Source: Streptomyces sp. SKN60
GTDB lineage: Bacteria; Actinomycetota; Actinomycetes; Streptomycetales; Streptomycetaceae
DNA: 64,000 nt
NCBI RefSeq assembly: GCF_026236535.1
Contig: NZ_JAHTMW010000023.1
Coordinates: 50,768 to 114,767 of the forward strand
Direction: 5' to 3'
The notes beneath the pieces are model-generated. The model was not told the DNA's origin, did no database searches, and worked only from the letters and a program-made list of their open reading frames with translations. Positions 8,322 through 19,595 of the stretch are shown here, one piece after another (the stretch's first letter is position 1; each line of letters begins with the position of its first letter). A program made the position numbers and the translations under genes.

Positions 8322-9152
8322 ATGCGCATGGAACTGTCGGACGTCACGCTCGACGTCGAGGTGAGCGGCGAGGGACCGGCCGTCCTGCTCCTGCACGGCT
8401 TCCCCGACTCGCACCACCTGTGGCGCCATCAGATCCCGGCCCTGAACGCGGCCGGGTTCCGGACGATCGCGCCCACCCTGCGCGGCTTCGGCGGCTCGGA
8501 CCGGCCGGAGGGCGGCCCGGAGGCGTACCACCCGGCGAAGCACGTGGGCGACGTCCTCGAACTGCTCGCCCGGCTCGACGTCGACCGCTTCCACCTGGTC
8601 GGCCACGACTGGGGCTCGGGCATCGCCCAGGCCCTCGCCCAGGTCGCGCCGGAGCGGGTGGCGAGCCTGACGATCCTGTCGGTGGGCCACATCGGGGCCG
8701 TCCGCGGCGCGGGCTGGGAGCAGAAGCAGCGCTCCTGGTACATGCTCCTCTTCCAGCTCGCGGACGTCGCCGAGACCTGGCTGGCCCACGACGACTACGC
8801 GAACCTCCGCGAGATGCTCGCCGAACACCCGGACGCGGAGGCCGTGCTGGAGCCCCTTCGCGAGCCCGGCGGCCTGACGGCCGCGCTGAACATCTACCGC
8901 TCGGGCCTGCCGGCCGAGGTGCAGTTCGCCCCGGAACTCCCGCTGTCACCCCTCCCGGAGCAGGTCCCCGTCCTGGGCGTGTGGTCCACCGGTGACCGCT
9001 TCCTCACCGAGCGGTCGATGACGGACTCCGCCGAGCACGTCGCCGGCTCCTGGCGCTACGAGCGGATCGAGGACGCGGGCCACTGGCTCCAGCTCGACCA
9101 GCCGGAGAAGGTGAACGAACTGCTGCTCTCCTTCCTCAAGGAGAACGGCTGA
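8322..9152 (+). CDS. Alpha/beta hydrolase, epoxide hydrolase-like
   Basis: A 276-residue cytosolic alpha/beta hydrolase. The oxyanion HGFPDS motif lies at about residues 27-32. The nucleophile elbow GHDWGSG carries Asp rather than Ser, as in soluble epoxide hydrolases and haloalkane dehalogenases; the catalytic His is in DAGHWLQLDQP. The likely reaction is hydrolysis of an epoxide or halide through an alkyl-enzyme ester. ATG 8322 is chosen; a second ATG two codons later is possible. It lies seven bases from the convergent exonuclease gene, with no room for a separate terminator. Confidence 0.83.
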   Translation: MRMELSDVTLDVEVSGEGPAVLLLHGFPDSHHLWRHQIPALNAAGFRTIAPTLRGFGGSDRPEGGPEAYHPAKHVGDVLELLARLDVDRFHLVGHDWGSGIAQALAQVAPERVASLTILSVGHIGAVRGAGWEQKQRSWYMLLFQLADVAETWLAHDDYANLREMLAEHPDAEAVLEPLREPGGLTAALNIYRSGLPAEVQFAPELPLSPLPEQVPVLGVWSTGDRFLTERSMTDSAEHVAGSWRYERIEDAGHWLQLDQPEKVNELLLSFLKENG

Positions 9153-9159
9153 TCCCGGC

Positions 9160-9882
9160 CTAACCCGCCACCGGCGCCGGCTCCCGCAGCGGCCACACCG
9201 GGTTCACCACCGCCTCCGGGTCGCCCTTCCGCCTGAGGAAGGCCTGGAAGTCCTCGGCCCACTCCCGGTACCAGACGATCTGGCGCTCGTGGAGCCGGGC
9301 CGGGTCGAGGGCGGCGACCGAGGCGTGCCGCTCGGCTATCGCGATGGCCACCCGGACCGCGGCGAGCGCGTCGGCGGCGGCCTGGTGGGCGGCGGTGAGC
9401 TCCACCCCGTACTCCCCGCAGACCGCTTCCAGGGTGCGCTTGCCGCGCCGGTAGCGGTCGACGGCGCGGTCGATGGTGTACGGGTCGAGGACCGGCCCCA
9501 TGCCCCGGCCGCCGAGCCGCTCGTCGAGCGAGGGCAGTCCGTGCCGGCGCAGCTCGGCCGAGAGCAGGGTCAGGTCGAAGGACGCGTTGTAGGCGACGAC
9601 CGGGACGCCGCGCCGCCAGTAGTCGGTCAGGGTGTCGGCGATCTCGTCGGCGACCTCACGCACCGGGCGGCCCTCGGCCGCCGCGCGCTCGTTGCTGATG
9701 CCGTGGATCGCGGACGCCTGCGCCGGGATGCGGATGCCGGGGTCGGCGAGCCAGTCCTGCCGGCGCACCACCTCGCCCCCGTGGACGCCGACGACCGAGG
9801 CCGTGACGATGCGGGCCTCCAGCGGTTCCGTACCGGTCGTCTCCAGGTCGAAGCCGGCCAGCTCTTCCCCGTACCAAGCCAT
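9160..9882 (-). CDS. DnaQ-like (DEDD) 3'-5' exonuclease domain protein
   Basis: A 240-residue exonuclease of the DnaQ/epsilon superfamily. ExoI motif GFDLETTGTEP supplies the first Asp/Glu pair, ExoII is in PVVAYNASFDLTLL, and ExoIII is HQAAADALAAVRVA with His and Asp. ATG 9882 is preceded by AAGGAGGACCCG, a near-perfect ribosome binding site, which rules out the longer frame to 9930. It probably degrades single-stranded DNA or RNA ends in repair or turnover; Streptomyces carry several such stand-alone proteins besides the replicative proofreader. Confidence 0.85.
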   Translation of the reverse strand: MAWYGEELAGFDLETTGTEPLEARIVTASVVGVHGGEVVRRQDWLADPGIRIPAQASAIHGISNERAAAEGRPVREVADEIADTLTDYWRRGVPVVAYNASFDLTLLSAELRRHGLPSLDERLGGRGMGPVLDPYTIDRAVDRYRRGKRTLEAVCGEYGVELTAAHQAAADALAAVRVAIAIAERHASVAALDPARLHERQIVWYREWAEDFQAFLRRKGDPEAVVNPVWPLREPAPVAG

Positions 9883-9958
9883 CGGGTCCTCCTTACGTGA
9901 TCTCCCCCGTGGTGGTGAGAACCTTCGCACGCGCCACTGACAACGCGGCCGCCAGACG

Positions 9959-11212
9959 TCAGGAGACCGGTCGGGAGTCGAGCCACACCGACTCGAATTC
10001 CTCCCGGTATGTCGAGAAAAGTCCGTGTTCGGCGCCGGTGTCGGGGCCCTGCCCGGCCCGGACGACGGTCCGCCCGCCGCCGCGCAGCACGAAGACCGGG
10101 GCCTCCATGCCGCGCGCCTTGCGCAGATACGACTGGACGACCGCGACCCCGTCGGGACCGTCCCCGTCGACCAGGTAGGCGGTGAAGCGCGGGGTCTCGT
10201 CGAAGACGTGGATCTGGAAGGCGCCGGGGTCGCGCAGCTTGGAGCGCACCCGGCGCATGTGCAGGATGTTCATCTCGACCGAGCGGCTCAGCTCGCCCTT
10301 CTTCAGGCCGAGCTCGCGCTCGCGCCGCTTCACGGCGCTGCTCGCCGGGTTGAGGAAGAGCAGCCGTATGCGGCAGCCGGACTCGGCGAGGTGGACCATC
10401 CGCCGACCGGAGAAGTTCTGCACGAGGAGGTTCAGGCCTATGCCGGTGGCGTCGAGCCGGCGGGCCCCGCCGAACAGGTCCTCGGCGGGCAGCTGCCGCT
10501 GCAGCCGCACCCGGTCGGGGTGCACGGACACCACGTCCGCGTAGCGGTCGCCGACCAGGTCCTCGACGGCGTCGACCGGCAGCCGGTCCGCCGAGGGCAC
10601 CCCCGCCCCGCTCCCCAGGATCTCCAGGAGCCGGGCGGAGGCCCGTTCGGACTGGGCGAGCACGGTCAGCGACAGGGCCCGGTTGCGGGAGACGACGTTG
10701 CGCGTCACCTCCAGCTCGTCCAGGGCGAGTTCGACCTCGCGCCGGTCGTCGAAGTACGGCTCGAAGCAGGGCCAGTGCTGCACCATCAGCTCGCGCAGCT
10801 GCGGGAGGGTGAGGAAGCTCAGCACGTTGTCGTCGGCCGGGTCGAGCAGATAGCCCTTGCGGCGGGACACCTCGCGGACGGCGACCGCCCGCTGGACCCA
10901 CTCCTGGCCGGCCGGCCCGGCCGCGGCCACCACCCACTCCTCGCCGTGCACCGGCTCGTACACCGGACGGAGGACGGCCGCGACCACGGCCCGCAGCCGC
11001 TGTTCGACGAGATTCAGCCAGATGTAGGCGCGGCCGGCCCGCTGGGCCCGGGTGCGCACCTCGCTCCACGCCTCCGCGCCCCACTCCAGCTCGGCGCCGA
11101 TCTCCACCGGCCGGGCGACGGAGACCGCGCCGGGCGGCACCTCGCCGGGGTCGGCCGGTCCCCCGTCGTGACCCGCCTCGCCTGGGGGCAGCTCCAGACC
11201 TCCCGAGCTCAC
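9959..11212 (-). CDS. SAV2148-family HEPN domain protein
   Basis: A ~417-residue protein resembling the Streptomyces-conserved SAV2148 group, annotated as containing a HEPN domain. Visible features are VARPVEIGAELEWGAEAWSEV, a helical N-terminal half (YIWLNLVEQRLRAVV), and a C-terminal half with RIRLLFLNPASSAVKRRERELG and a FSTYREEFESVW end, which looks like a phospholipase-D/STAND-type effector-response fold but is not certain. HEPN proteins are often RNases or nucleotide-binding helical modules; no RxxxxH RNase motif was confirmed. GTG 11212 (VSSGGLELPPG) is chosen over TTG 11239 because SSGGLELPPG is the usual family start. No operon partner is obvious. Confidence 0.65.
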   Translation of the reverse strand: MSSGGLELPPGEAGHDGGPADPGEVPPGAVSVARPVEIGAELEWGAEAWSEVRTRAQRAGRAYIWLNLVEQRLRAVVAAVLRPVYEPVHGEEWVVAAAGPAGQEWVQRAVAVREVSRRKGYLLDPADDNVLSFLTLPQLRELMVQHWPCFEPYFDDRREVELALDELEVTRNVVSRNRALSLTVLAQSERASARLLEILGSGAGVPSADRLPVDAVEDLVGDRYADVVSVHPDRVRLQRQLPAEDLFGGARRLDATGIGLNLLVQNFSGRRMVHLAESGCRIRLLFLNPASSAVKRRERELGLKKGELSRSVEMNILHMRRVRSKLRDPGAFQIHVFDETPRFTAYLVDGDGPDGVAVVQSYLRKARGMEAPVFVLRGGGRTVVRAGQGPDTGAEHGLFSTYREEFESVWLDSRPVS

Positions 11213-11300
11213 CCGCGCACCGCCTTCTGCTCCCGACAACGATCAAGGAAGGGTACTCCGGAAGCGGAAGGCGGTGCAGCAGGATCGCCGGGCCTGTTGC

Positions 11301-12596
11301 TCAACTGCCCAGATTCGGGGCGCCGTTCTGACCGGCGAGATCGGCCGGAGTGAGCGGATTCATAGCGGTTACGTCCCTGGGCGCGAGCTGGAATCCCTGC
11401 CAGTGGACCGGCATCGGCTGCTGGTCCTCGTCCCGGGCGATGTGGTGGAACCCGATGTTGACCCAGACCGCCGGATTGGTGAGAGTCTCCCCATTGACCC
11501 ATTTGTCCACGCTGGTGGGCGCGTTCCGGCCACAGTCCAGGATGTTGTTGCTGGCGAACTGCTCGCAGGCGCGCGCCTGGGTGAAGTAGACGTCGTGCTT
11601 CGTGAACGGGCGGCCCGCGTAGGTGTTGGTGTGGCCCGGCACGATCTCGTACGAGCGGGCGTGACCGTCCTTGTTCTTGCCGTTCTGGCTCACCACCCGC
11701 CACCAGCGCATGTTCTTCGCGTCGCCGGCGAGCTCCTTGGTGACGACGGTGCGGGTGGTCTTCACGGTCGGGCTGCCGTCGCGGGCGGGCGGGGTGACCT
11801 TGGAGTCGAACTGCTCGACGCGGCCCTTGGCGTTGCCGTCGAGGCCGAAGTCGAGCTTCCAGAAGACGTTGTGGGCGTGGCTGGTGGCGTAGTCGCGGGC
11901 GCCCTTGCCGATCGGCCAGCCGCGCCCGTCGGTGGCGTTGTAGTCGACCGGCGAGAGGCTGCCGGTGGCGCCGACGTTGGCCGAGATCATTCCGTCGGAG
12001 GAGAACCGCCACTCGCTGATGTACTCGTACCAGCCGACCTTGTTGACGGTGTAGACGAGCAGGTCCTTGCCCTGCGCCTGCCACACCTTCCCGGGGCTGT
12101 CGGCGGCCATCCGGTAGGCGTGGCCGCGGGCCCGGGTGGTGGTGCACAGGCCGTTGACCTTGCCGACGTCGGGCACCTTGATCGAGGTGATGGTGCCGCC
12201 GGGGCACTCGCCGGGCTTGAGGCCCTGCAGGCCCCAGCCGAAGCCGGCGCCGGTGAGGTCGTCGTACTCGGCGTTGCCGTCGTCGTACGGGACGTGGATC
12301 TGGGCGAGCTTGGCGCTGTTGAGGACGCGGATCGGGGCGCGCTCGCCGGGCGGCTGGTAGGTGACCTTGTCCAGGATCAGGCCGGAGTCGGTCGAATAGC
12401 GCCAGCACATGCGCCAGACGGTGCCGCCGTCGAGCTTCTGCTCGACGCGGTACGCGGCGGAGCAGTCGGCCGCCGGCGGCGGGGCGGGCGCGGCCGGGGC
12501 CGCGCTCGCCGGGGTGGCGGTGGCGGCGCCGAGCAGGGCGCCGGCGGCGAGAACGGCGCCCGTGGTGCGGGCGTGCCGGAGTCGCGAAGAGGACAT
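11301..12596 (-). CDS. Secreted copper amine oxidase (topaquinone enzyme, catalytic domain only)
   Basis: 431 residues: signal peptide with cleavage near ASAAPAAP, then the catalytic beta-sandwich of copper amine oxidases. The catalytic-base region is PYDDGNAEYDD; the cofactor tyrosine is in VGWYEYISEW, where the usual Asn before the Tyr is Trp. Two copper histidines are in SHAHNVFW and the third in FHHIARDEDQQPMP. It would oxidise primary amines to aldehydes with ammonia and peroxide release. ATG 12596 follows GAGGGAG; GTG 12623 is an alternative. The N-terminal N2/N3 domains of larger enzymes are absent. The neighbour at 12676 is also exported and may be co-expressed. Confidence 0.8.
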   Translation of the reverse strand: MSSSRLRHARTTGAVLAAGALLGAATATPASAAPAAPAPPPAADCSAAYRVEQKLDGGTVWRMCWRYSTDSGLILDKVTYQPPGERAPIRVLNSAKLAQIHVPYDDGNAEYDDLTGAGFGWGLQGLKPGECPGGTITSIKVPDVGKVNGLCTTTRARGHAYRMAADSPGKVWQAQGKDLLVYTVNKVGWYEYISEWRFSSDGMISANVGATGSLSPVDYNATDGRGWPIGKGARDYATSHAHNVFWKLDFGLDGNAKGRVEQFDSKVTPPARDGSPTVKTTRTVVTKELAGDAKNMRWWRVVSQNGKNKDGHARSYEIVPGHTNTYAGRPFTKHDVYFTQARACEQFASNNILDCGRNAPTSVDKWVNGETLTNPAVWVNIGFHHIARDEDQQPMPVHWQGFQLAPRDVTAMNPLTPADLAGQNGAPNLGS

Positions 12597-12675
12597 GCGG
12601 ACGTACTCCCTCGGTACGGTCATGCGGTGACGTGATGCCGGGCCGGTGGTCGGCCGACCCGGTCCGGGCCGGTGG

Positions 12676-13518
12676 TCAGCCGACGCGGGTGACGGTGCGG
12701 GCGCTGAGGTCGACGATCAGGCCGCGGGTGTCGATCCAGGCGCCGTTCAGCACCTTGGTGACGAGCCGGACGCAGCGGTGTTCGCCGCACTTCCCGAGCT
12801 GCGGCGGCACGTCCTTCTCCCGGTAGGTGCGGTAGACGTCGCCGTTGAACCACAGCTGGTCCGGCCCGGTGAGCTCCTTGCCGGTGGCGTCCTTGTAGTC
12901 GTCCTTGACGCCCTTGCCGAGCGGGCTGTCGAGGATGAGCCGCAGCGCGGCCTTCAGTTCCTCGGGGTGGGCGGAGGGCTGGACGCCGCGCTGCGCGCCG
13001 GAGGCCTCCACCTTCCCGGTGTCGAGGTTCACGGTCTTCGTGACGAGCTCGTCGCGGCCGTAGTCGTAGAGGCGGACCACGGCGCGACGCGGTCCGCCGG
13101 TCTCCTCGCCGGGCCGCGGGTCGGCCAGCTCGGTGCCGAGGCGCTGCGGCCCCCGGCCGCCACCCGCGTCACGCTGGGCATCCCGCTGGGCGGAGGCGGC
13201 CGGCGGGGTCAGCGCCAGGGCCTCGGCCCGCTTCAGCTCGTCGTCGGTGAGCGGGTCGGTGCCCACTCCCTTCGCCCCCTCGGGCGGTGCCGCGGCGAGC
13301 GCGGCGGGCCCGGGTGCCGGGCCGTCGGCGGCCGGTTCCCCCGGCGTGCCCGGGCCGCCGGCGGCGGTCGGGCCCGTGGCGGCGGCCGTGCCGCGCGGTG
13401 CCTCGTCGGCTCCCGCGCTCCCCGGCAGGGTGACGGCCACGGCGACCGCGGTGCCGGTCACCGCCATCGCGGCGCCGGCCACCACCTTCCCCAGGTGGCG
13501 GCGCACTATCTCGTACAC
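12676..13518 (-). CDS. Exported protein of unknown function next to the amine oxidase
   Basis: About 280 residues. The N-terminus IVRRHLGKVVAGAAMAVTGT has an arginine pair and a long hydrophobic stretch ending GSAGADEA, so it is exported by Sec or possibly Tat. A Pro/Ala/Gly-rich linker (about residues 35-130) precedes a folded C-terminal domain (VVRLYDYGRDELVTKTVNLDTGKVE ... RCVRLVTKVLNGAWIDTRGLIVDL) with one Cys pair (GKCGEHRC). GTG 13518 is chosen from the GGGGGG tract just upstream. The C-terminal domain shares the style of the regulatory portion found beside amine oxidases, but no function is known. It is about 80 bases upstream of the amine oxidase gene in the same orientation. Confidence 0.6.
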   Translation of the reverse strand: MYEIVRRHLGKVVAGAAMAVTGTAVAVAVTLPGSAGADEAPRGTAAATGPTAAGGPGTPGEPAADGPAPGPAALAAAPPEGAKGVGTDPLTDDELKRAEALALTPPAASAQRDAQRDAGGGRGPQRLGTELADPRPGEETGGPRRAVVRLYDYGRDELVTKTVNLDTGKVEASGAQRGVQPSAHPEELKAALRLILDSPLGKGVKDDYKDATGKELTGPDQLWFNGDVYRTYREKDVPPQLGKCGEHRCVRLVTKVLNGAWIDTRGLIVDLSARTVTRVG

Positions 13519-13677
13519 TCTTCCCCCCACTTGCACAAGTCTTCCGCATATCCCCCGATTCGCGGTGTGGTCACCCGTTAGGACGGGCCGAAGTCCTAGG
13601 AGGTTGCGCCTCTTTCGGGCAGGATCTGGCCGAGTTGGACCCCTCTTGCCCCCGGACAGAAGTGGAAGAGTTCGTCT

Positions 13678-15798
<2,121 letters not shown>

Positions 15799-17113
15799 GC
15801 CCGTCCGGCGCGGGCTCCTCGGTCCGGCGGGCGCGCACCGTCCAGGACAGCACCGCGCACCCCACGGCCGCCCCGGCCGCCACTCCGAAGGCGGCCGGGG
15901 CGCCGTGCGTCTCGGCCAGCCGGCCGGACAGGGCGAGCGCCACGGCCTGGCCGCCGACCACCCCGCTGGTGAGGAAGGCCATGCACTCGGCGAGCCGGGC
16001 CGGCGGCGCGGTGCGCTCGGTCAGCCCGAACACGGTGATCAGGTGCGGGGCGTAGGCGACGCCGAGGACGACGACCGCCGCGTACAGCCATCCCAGGGTG
16101 TCGACGAGGACGAGCGGTACGGCGAGCACGACGAGCGCGGCGGTGGCCGCGCGCCAGCGGGTGTGCAGTCCGATCCGGGCGGGCGCGGCGGCCATGGCGA
16201 AGCCGGCGGCGGCGCTGGTGACCCCCATCGCCGCGTAGACGAGCCCGGCCTGGTCGGGCACGCCGAGCCGTTCGGTGAGGGCGGTGATCCCGGCCTGCGA
16301 GGCCCCGAACATGGCGCCCTGGAGGACCATCGCGCCGCGCAGCGCGTACGTGGACGCGGGGAGCGCGGAGGCCGGGAGGCGCGTCCGTTCGGCGGCACTC
16401 GTTCGGGTGGCGCCGGAGCCGGCCCCCGGGGCGAGGGTGGCGGCGCTCGGGTGGAGGGCGAAGGCGGTGCCGCAGCCGGCGAGGAGCGCGGCGGCGGTCA
16501 GCAGGGCGGCGGCCGGGTGGGCGACGGTGGCGGCGAGACCGACCAGAGCCGGGCCGAGGACGAAGGACACCTCGTCGAGGGTGCCCTCGAAGGAGAGCAC
16601 GGTCGCCACCGTCCGGTCGTCGGCCCCGGCCCGGCGGGCCAGGGTCACCGAGCGACTCCTGGCCAGCGGGCCGATCTGCGGGACGGTGGCGCCGGCGAGC
16701 GCGCCCAGCGGCATCAGCAGGCCCGTGGCGGCGTGGCCGAGGGCGGCGAGCACCAGGGCGGTGACGGCGGCGGCGTTGGCGAGGGCGGCGGCGAGGACGA
16801 CGGGCCGCTGCCCGTGCCGGTCGGCGAGCCGTCCGATCAGCGGCCCGGCGACGGTCTGGCCGGCCGCGAGCGCCCCGCCGACCAGGCCGGCGGTGGCGAG
16901 CGAGCCGCTGGTCTCGGCGACCAGGAGGAGGCTGCCGAGCTGACACATGGCGGTCGGCAGCCGGCCCAGGAAGGAGACGGCGGGCAGGACCGGACCGAGC
17001 AGACGGAGGGTGTCGCGATACATCCGGAGCATCACGCGAACGTAACGCGGCTCACCCGAACGGACGCATGGGGCGATGACACGGAACCCTCCGCGCGGGG
17101 TACGTACGTTCGC

Positions 17114-19468
17114 ATGACGTCCTTCTCGCTGCCCTCAGCCCTGGAACGGGCGCTGCCCACCGCGACCTACCGGATCCAGTTGCAGCCGGAGTTCCCGTTC
17201 GCCGCCGCCGAGGCGGCCGTGCCACGGCTCGCCGCGCTCGGGGTCTCGCATCTGCATCTGTCGCCGGTCCTGGAGGCGGTGCCCGGTTCCACCCATGGGT
17301 ACGACGTGACCGATCCGGGCCGGGTACGGGGCGAGCTGGGCGGCGAGGAGGGGCTGCGGGCGCTCGCGGCGACGGCCCGCGCGCACGGCCTGGGCCTGGT
17401 CCTCGATCTGGTGCCCAACCACATGGCGGCCTCGCCCCGGCACAACCACGCGCTGCGGGAGGTGCTGCGGGAGGGCCCGGAGTCGCCGTACGCGCGCTGG
17501 TTCGACATCGACTGGGCGGCGGGCGACGGCCGGATGCTGTTGCCGGTGCTTCCGGCCCGGCTGTCCGAGGTGCGCGACCGGCTGCGGGTGGCCGACGGGG
17601 TGCTCACGCTCGACGGACAGGAGTTCCCGCTGCGGGCGGGCACCGAGGAGCTGCCGCTCGACGAGCTGCTCGACGCCCAGTGGTACCGGCTCGCCTGGTG
17701 GCGGCTCGCCCGCACCGAGCTCAACTACCGCCGCTTCTTCACCATTTCGGATCTGATCGGGGTGCGGGTCGAGGACCCGGAGGTGTTCGCCGCGACCCAT
17801 GCCAAGGTCCTGGAGCTGGTCGCGGACGGCGTCGTCGACGGGCTGCGGATCGACCACCCGGACGGGCTCGCCGACCCGGAGGGCTATCTGGAACGGCTCG
17901 CCGAGGCGACCGGCGGACGCTGCTGGACGGTGGTGGAGAAGATCCTCACCGGCACCGAACCGCTGCCCGCCTCCTGGCCGGTGGCCGGCACCACCGGCTA
18001 CGACGCCCTGCGGTATGTGGACGGGCTCTTCACCGATCCGGTGGGCGCCGACGAACTCGCCGACGTGTACCGGGAGTTCGCCGGTCGGGCCGGGGACCGG
18101 GGCGGCTACTGGGCGGCGACCGCGCGCCGTGCCGCGTACAAGGTCGTCACCCATGAACTGGCCTCGGAGACCGCAGCCCTGACCCGGCTCGCCGACCGGA
18201 TCTGCGCCGCCGACCCCGCGCTGCGCGACCACGCGCCGTGGGCGCTGCACACCGCGATCCGCGAACTCCTCGTCCGCGTCCCGGTGTACCGCACCTACCG
18301 CACCGGCGGCGAGCACGTCCTCACCCCGGAGGCGGCGCGCGGCGCCAAGGCGGCGTTCGCGGTGCCGGAGGAGGCGACGGCGGTGGACGTGGTGCGCGAC
18401 CTCGCGCTCGGCACCGCCCACGGCGACGGGCCCGAACACCGGGCGTTCCGGGCCCGGTTCGCGCAGACCTCGTCCGCGCTGCGTGCCAAGTCCGTGGAGG
18501 ACACCGCCTTCTACCGCTACACCCCGCTGCTCTCGGCGAACGAGGTGGGCGGCGACCCGGGCCGCCCGGCGGTCACCCCCGACGAGTTCCACGCCTTCTG
18601 CGCCCGGCTCGCCCGCGACTGGCCGGGCACCGGCACGGTGCTCACCACCCATGACACCAAGCGCAGCGCGGACGTACGGGCGGGGATCGCGGTCCTGTCG
18701 CAGTGCCCGCAGCGCTGGGCGGAGCTCCTGGAGGAGGTCGCCGGGGTGCCCGCGCCCGATCCGCACCTGGCGTGGACGGCCTGGCAGACCGCCTTCGGCC
18801 TCGGCGCCCCCGACGCGGCGCGGCTCGGGCCCGCCGTCCTCAAGTCGGTGCGCGAGGCGGGCCTGCACACCAGCTGGACGGAGCCGGATCCGGCGTACGA
18901 GCGGGCGGTGACCGATTTCGTGGCGGCCGGCCCGGGCCGGATCCCGCTCCGTACCGCCTCCGAGGCGGCCTTCGGGCTCGAACCCCACATCCGCGCCCAG
19001 GTCCTGGGCGCGGCACTGGTGCAGCTGACCATGCCGGGCGTGCCCGAGCTCTACCAGAACACCGAGCGGGAGTACCGGGCGCTCGTCGACCCGGACAACC
19101 GGGCGCCGTACGCGCCGGGCCCGGACGACGACAAGACGGCCCTTGTCCGGGCGGCCCTCGGCCTGCGCCGCACCCACCCCGAGTACTTCGGCCCGGCCGG
19201 CCACTACACGGCGCTGCCGGCGGCGGGGCCGACGGCCCCGCACTGTCTGGCCTTCACCCGCGCGGACCGGGTCCTGACGGCGGTGACGAGGCTGTCGCTC
19301 CGCCTCGCGGAGGCGGGCGGCTGGCAGGACACGGCGCTCGCGCTGCCGGACGGCCGGTGGCTCGATGTCCTCGACGGCGTACGGGAGTTCAGCGGCGGCG
19401 CGCAGACCCCGGTGAAGCTGGCGGAGCTGTTCGAGGCGCGGCCGGTGGCGCTGCTGGTGCGCCCGTAG
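17114..19468 (+). CDS. treY: Maltooligosyl trehalose synthase TreY
   Basis: 784 residues, the usual TreY length. It converts the reducing-end alpha-1,4 bond of maltodextrins into an alpha-1,1 bond, giving maltooligosyl trehalose. Motifs: ATYRIQLQPEFPF, DLVPNHMA (GH13 region I), VDGLRIDHPDGLADP (region II, nucleophile Asp), WTVVEKIL (region III, Glu) and TTHDTKRSADVRAGI (region IV, Asp). It works with TreZ at 26001 and takes substrate from glycogen opened by GlgX at 13678. ATG 17114 has only a weak GGGG upstream; no better start is in frame. Confidence 0.95.
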   Translation: MTSFSLPSALERALPTATYRIQLQPEFPFAAAEAAVPRLAALGVSHLHLSPVLEAVPGSTHGYDVTDPGRVRGELGGEEGLRALAATARAHGLGLVLDLVPNHMAASPRHNHALREVLREGPESPYARWFDIDWAAGDGRMLLPVLPARLSEVRDRLRVADGVLTLDGQEFPLRAGTEELPLDELLDAQWYRLAWWRLARTELNYRRFFTISDLIGVRVEDPEVFAATHAKVLELVADGVVDGLRIDHPDGLADPEGYLERLAEATGGRCWTVVEKILTGTEPLPASWPVAGTTGYDALRYVDGLFTDPVGADELADVYREFAGRAGDRGGYWAATARRAAYKVVTHELASETAALTRLADRICAADPALRDHAPWALHTAIRELLVRVPVYRTYRTGGEHVLTPEAARGAKAAFAVPEEATAVDVVRDLALGTAHGDGPEHRAFRARFAQTSSALRAKSVEDTAFYRYTPLLSANEVGGDPGRPAVTPDEFHAFCARLARDWPGTGTVLTTHDTKRSADVRAGIAVLSQCPQRWAELLEEVAGVPAPDPHLAWTAWQTAFGLGAPDAARLGPAVLKSVREAGLHTSWTEPDPAYERAVTDFVAAGPGRIPLRTASEAAFGLEPHIRAQVLGAALVQLTMPGVPELYQNTEREYRALVDPDNRAPYAPGPDDDKTALVRAALGLRRTHPEYFGPAGHYTALPAAGPTAPHCLAFTRADRVLTAVTRLSLRLAEAGGWQDTALALPDGRWLDVLDGVREFSGGAQTPVKLAELFEARPVALLVRP

Positions 19469-19595
19469 AAAGGCCCCGTGGAAGAGCCCCGTAGAAAAGA
19501 AGAGGGGCGAGGAAAGCGAAGGGACTACTGCGTCGATATGGATTCGAGTGAGAAGGAAGCCCCTTCATGGCCTCGCCTTGGAAAGAACTTAACAC

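Noticed and set aside
15905..19468. Treating the open frame from 15905 as one large protein with TreY
   Set aside because: The first 1200 bases are antisense to the MFS gene and lack family sequence; TreY begins at ATG 17114.
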